Positions 62,676 through 64,000 of a stretch of DNA of 64,000 nt are shown here, in pieces; position 1 is the first letter of the stretch; each line of letters begins with the position of its first letter. Below the pieces are notes generated by a model that was not told where the DNA came from, made no database searches, and saw nothing but the letters and a program-made list of their open reading frames with translations. This stretch comes from Caballeronia sp. Lep1P3 (lineage in GTDB: Bacteria > Pseudomonadota > Gammaproteobacteria > Burkholderiales > Burkholderiaceae): NCBI RefSeq assembly GCF_022879595.1, contig NZ_CP084266.1:496001-560000 (forward strand), written 5' to 3'. Made by a program: the position numbers and the translations under genes.

Positions 62676-63596
62676 ATGGCGCCGAGGAACCTGCTGCGAC
62701 GGCTCGATCTCACGACGCTCCAACTCTTTCTCGCGGTTTTCGAGGAAGGCACGCTCACGCGCGCGTCGGAGCGCGAAGCTATCGCGGTGTCAGCCGCGAG
62801 CAAGCGGCTGCTCGAACTGGAGCAGGCGGTGGGCGCGGCGCTCTTCGAGCGCAAGGCGCGCGGCATGGAACTCACGCCTGCGGGCGAAACGCTTCTGCAT
62901 CACGCGCGCCGTGTCCTGCGCGATGTCGAAAACATCGGCATCGAACTGGCGGAACATGCGAGCGGCGTGCGCGGCTACGTGCGGATGATGGCGAACCTTT
63001 CGGCCATCGTCGAATTCCTGCCGGAAGACTTGCGCGCGTTTCTCTCGATGCACGCGCAGATCAAGATCGACCTCGAAGAGCGGCCGAGCGGCGGCATCGT
63101 GCAGGGCGTGCTCGACAGCCTCGTCGATCTCGGCATTTGCTCGGGCGACGCGGACACGCGCGGCCTCGAAAGCACGCATTATCGGCATGACCGGCTCGTT
63201 ATCGTGACGCCCGGCGATCATCCGCTCGCTACGCGGGAAAGCGTCGCGTTCGCGCAAACTCTCGACTTCGATCACGTCGGCCTGCATTCGGCGAGTTCGA
63301 TCAACGCGCGCACGCATCTCGCCGCGCGACAGGCCAGCAAGCCGCTGCGGCTGCGCATTCACGTACCGGGTTTCGATGCCGTCTGCCGCATGGTGCAGGC
63401 GGGCATGGGCGTCGGCGTGCTGCCGCTCGCGGTGTTCGAAGCGATGGGCCGGCAACTCGGCCTTGCGGCCGTCACGCTCGACGAAGAATGGGCCGCGCGC
63501 AGTCTCATCATCGTGGCGCGCGAAGTGGCGGCCTTGTCGCCGGTGAGCAGGCTGCTGTTCGATCATCTTCGGTCGATAGAAGCGGCGCAGCCCTGA
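62676..63596 (+). CDS. LysR-family transcriptional regulator
   Basis: A protein of 306 residues. Winged HTH at the N-terminus (LDLTTLQLFLAVFEEGTLTR, ASEREAIAVSAASKRLLELE) and a LysR effector domain (LSAIVEFLPEDLRAFLSMHA, VDLGICSGDADTRGLESTHY). It follows the thioesterase by 6 bp and precedes a CaiB-type gene in the same direction. This set often forms one unit (LysR, CoA-transferase and others), so it probably regulates the following operon. Ligand unknown. Confidence 0.9.
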   Translation: MAPRNLLRRLDLTTLQLFLAVFEEGTLTRASEREAIAVSAASKRLLELEQAVGAALFERKARGMELTPAGETLLHHARRVLRDVENIGIELAEHASGVRGYVRMMANLSAIVEFLPEDLRAFLSMHAQIKIDLEERPSGGIVQGVLDSLVDLGICSGDADTRGLESTHYRHDRLVIVTPGDHPLATRESVAFAQTLDFDHVGLHSASSINARTHLAARQASKPLRLRIHVPGFDAVCRMVQAGMGVGVLPLAVFEAMGRQLGLAAVTLDEEWAARSLIIVAREVAALSPVSRLLFDHLRSIEAAQP

Positions 63597-63710
63597 ACGA
63601 TGCGCGAGCGTTCGCGTTTCGCGAACGGTGCTTGCCGAAATGCGGTTGGACGCGGCGCGCGTGCCGCTCATATGCTCCTCTCCAACGAAACACCTACGGA
63701 GACGAGCACC

Positions 63711-64000
63711 ATGAGCGGACCCCTTCAGGGCATTCGCGTGATCGAGATCGGCACCCTTATCGCCGCGCCGTTCGCCGCGCGCATGCTGGGCGAGTTCGGC
63801 GCGGAAGTCATCAAGATCGAAGCGCCCGACGGCGGCGATCCTCTTCGCAAATGGCGAAAACTCCATGAGGGCACGTCGCTCTGGTGGTACCTCCAGTCGC
63901 GCAACAAGAAATCCGTTTGCGTGAATCTCAAGTCGCCCGAAGGCGCGGACCTCATCAAGCGTCTCGCTGCGGACGCGGACATCGTCATCGAAAACATGCG
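63711..64000 (+). CDS. CaiB/BaiF-family CoA-transferase (3' truncated by window edge)
   Basis: The first 96 codons are present: MSGPLQGIRVIEIGTLIAAP, FAARMLGEFGAEVIKIEAPD, GGDPLRKWRKLHEGTSLWWY and SRNKKSVCVNLKSPEGADLI. These are the family III CoA-transferase N-terminal features. The catalytic Asp lies beyond the edge. It moves CoA between organic acids in degradation pathways. TACGGAGACGAGCACC precedes the ATG. It is downstream of the LysR gene and thioesterase gene. Confidence 0.92.
   Translation, partial: MSGPLQGIRVIEIGTLIAAPFAARMLGEFGAEVIKIEAPDGGDPLRKWRKLHEGTSLWWYLQSRNKKSVCVNLKSPEGADLIKRLAADADIVIENM

Noticed and set aside
1..64000. CRISPR array, tRNA or rRNA genes, prophage
   Set aside because: No regularly spaced 24-40 bp repeats, no cloverleaf-type sequence with CCA-end and conserved T-loop, and no phage structural or integrase genes were seen on either strand.

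Overview
The window is a high-GC, densely coded chromosomal segment of a betaproteobacterium. The gene repertoire points to the Burkholderiaceae, most like Paraburkholderia or Caballeronia: a BetR-domain response regulator, a DUF6622 membrane protein, an L-rhamnonate (non-phosphorylative) rhamnose cluster, an 88-residue second-type IF-1, an mmsAB pair with a LysR regulator, and several LysR, TetR, XRE and AraC regulators. This placement is inferred from gene families and codon use. There is no rRNA or tRNA gene, CRISPR array, complete insertion sequence or prophage.

Layout. 1-2.1 kb: end of an amine/opine-type FAD oxidoreductase and a PAS-AraC regulator. 2.5-8.5 kb: signalling block (lone receiver protein, tiny membrane protein, GST, NERD-superfamily 1 helicase, hybrid histidine kinase, BetR-receiver regulator). 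8.6-11 kb: TetR regulator with two operators facing a DUF6622 gene, cspA and small proteins. 11-22.2 kb: complete uptake and nearly complete oxidation pathway for L-rhamnose in two operons flanking a LysR gene. 22.3-31.5 kb: miscellaneous genes (HTH protein, H-NS-like protein, flavin monooxygenase, desaturase with PhnD-like protein, nickel/cobalt permease, FNT channel, small secreted proteins). 31.6-39.7 kb: arylamine acetyltransferase; zwf-ROK glucokinase-HAD operon; infA; corA; bactofilin/M23 peptidase module. 40-43.6 kb: LysR plus mmsAB (valine/propionate catabolism). 43.9-49.5 kb: lpd-like flavoenzyme and SDR downstream of glgC-glgA. 50-54 kb: pdxY and lineage-specific secreted proteins. 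54.2-64 kb: a catabolic neighbourhood (shikimate-dehydrogenase-like, Gfo/Idh/MocA, PhyH dioxygenase, XRE-cupin regulator, aldehyde dehydrogenase, FOXRED1-like oxidase), then thioesterase, LysR and the start of a CaiB-type CoA-transferase.

How genes work together. The rhamnose genes form one system: ABC importer RhaSTPQ and mutarotase bring in and epimerise the sugar; rhamnose 1-dehydrogenase, lactonase and RhmD convert it to 2-keto-3-deoxy-L-rhamnonate; a second SDR probably oxidises that. The two operons share a closely similar 40-bp promoter/operator. The glucose genes (ROK glucokinase, Zwf) and glycogen genes (GlgC, GlgA) are separate carbon-storage and oxidation modules. The most unusual items are the shared rhamnose promoter element, the helicase/kinase/BetR neighbourhood, a duplicated lipoprotein whose first copy has lost its histidines, and clear palindromic operators at 9.35 kb, 56.2 kb and 58.15 kb.
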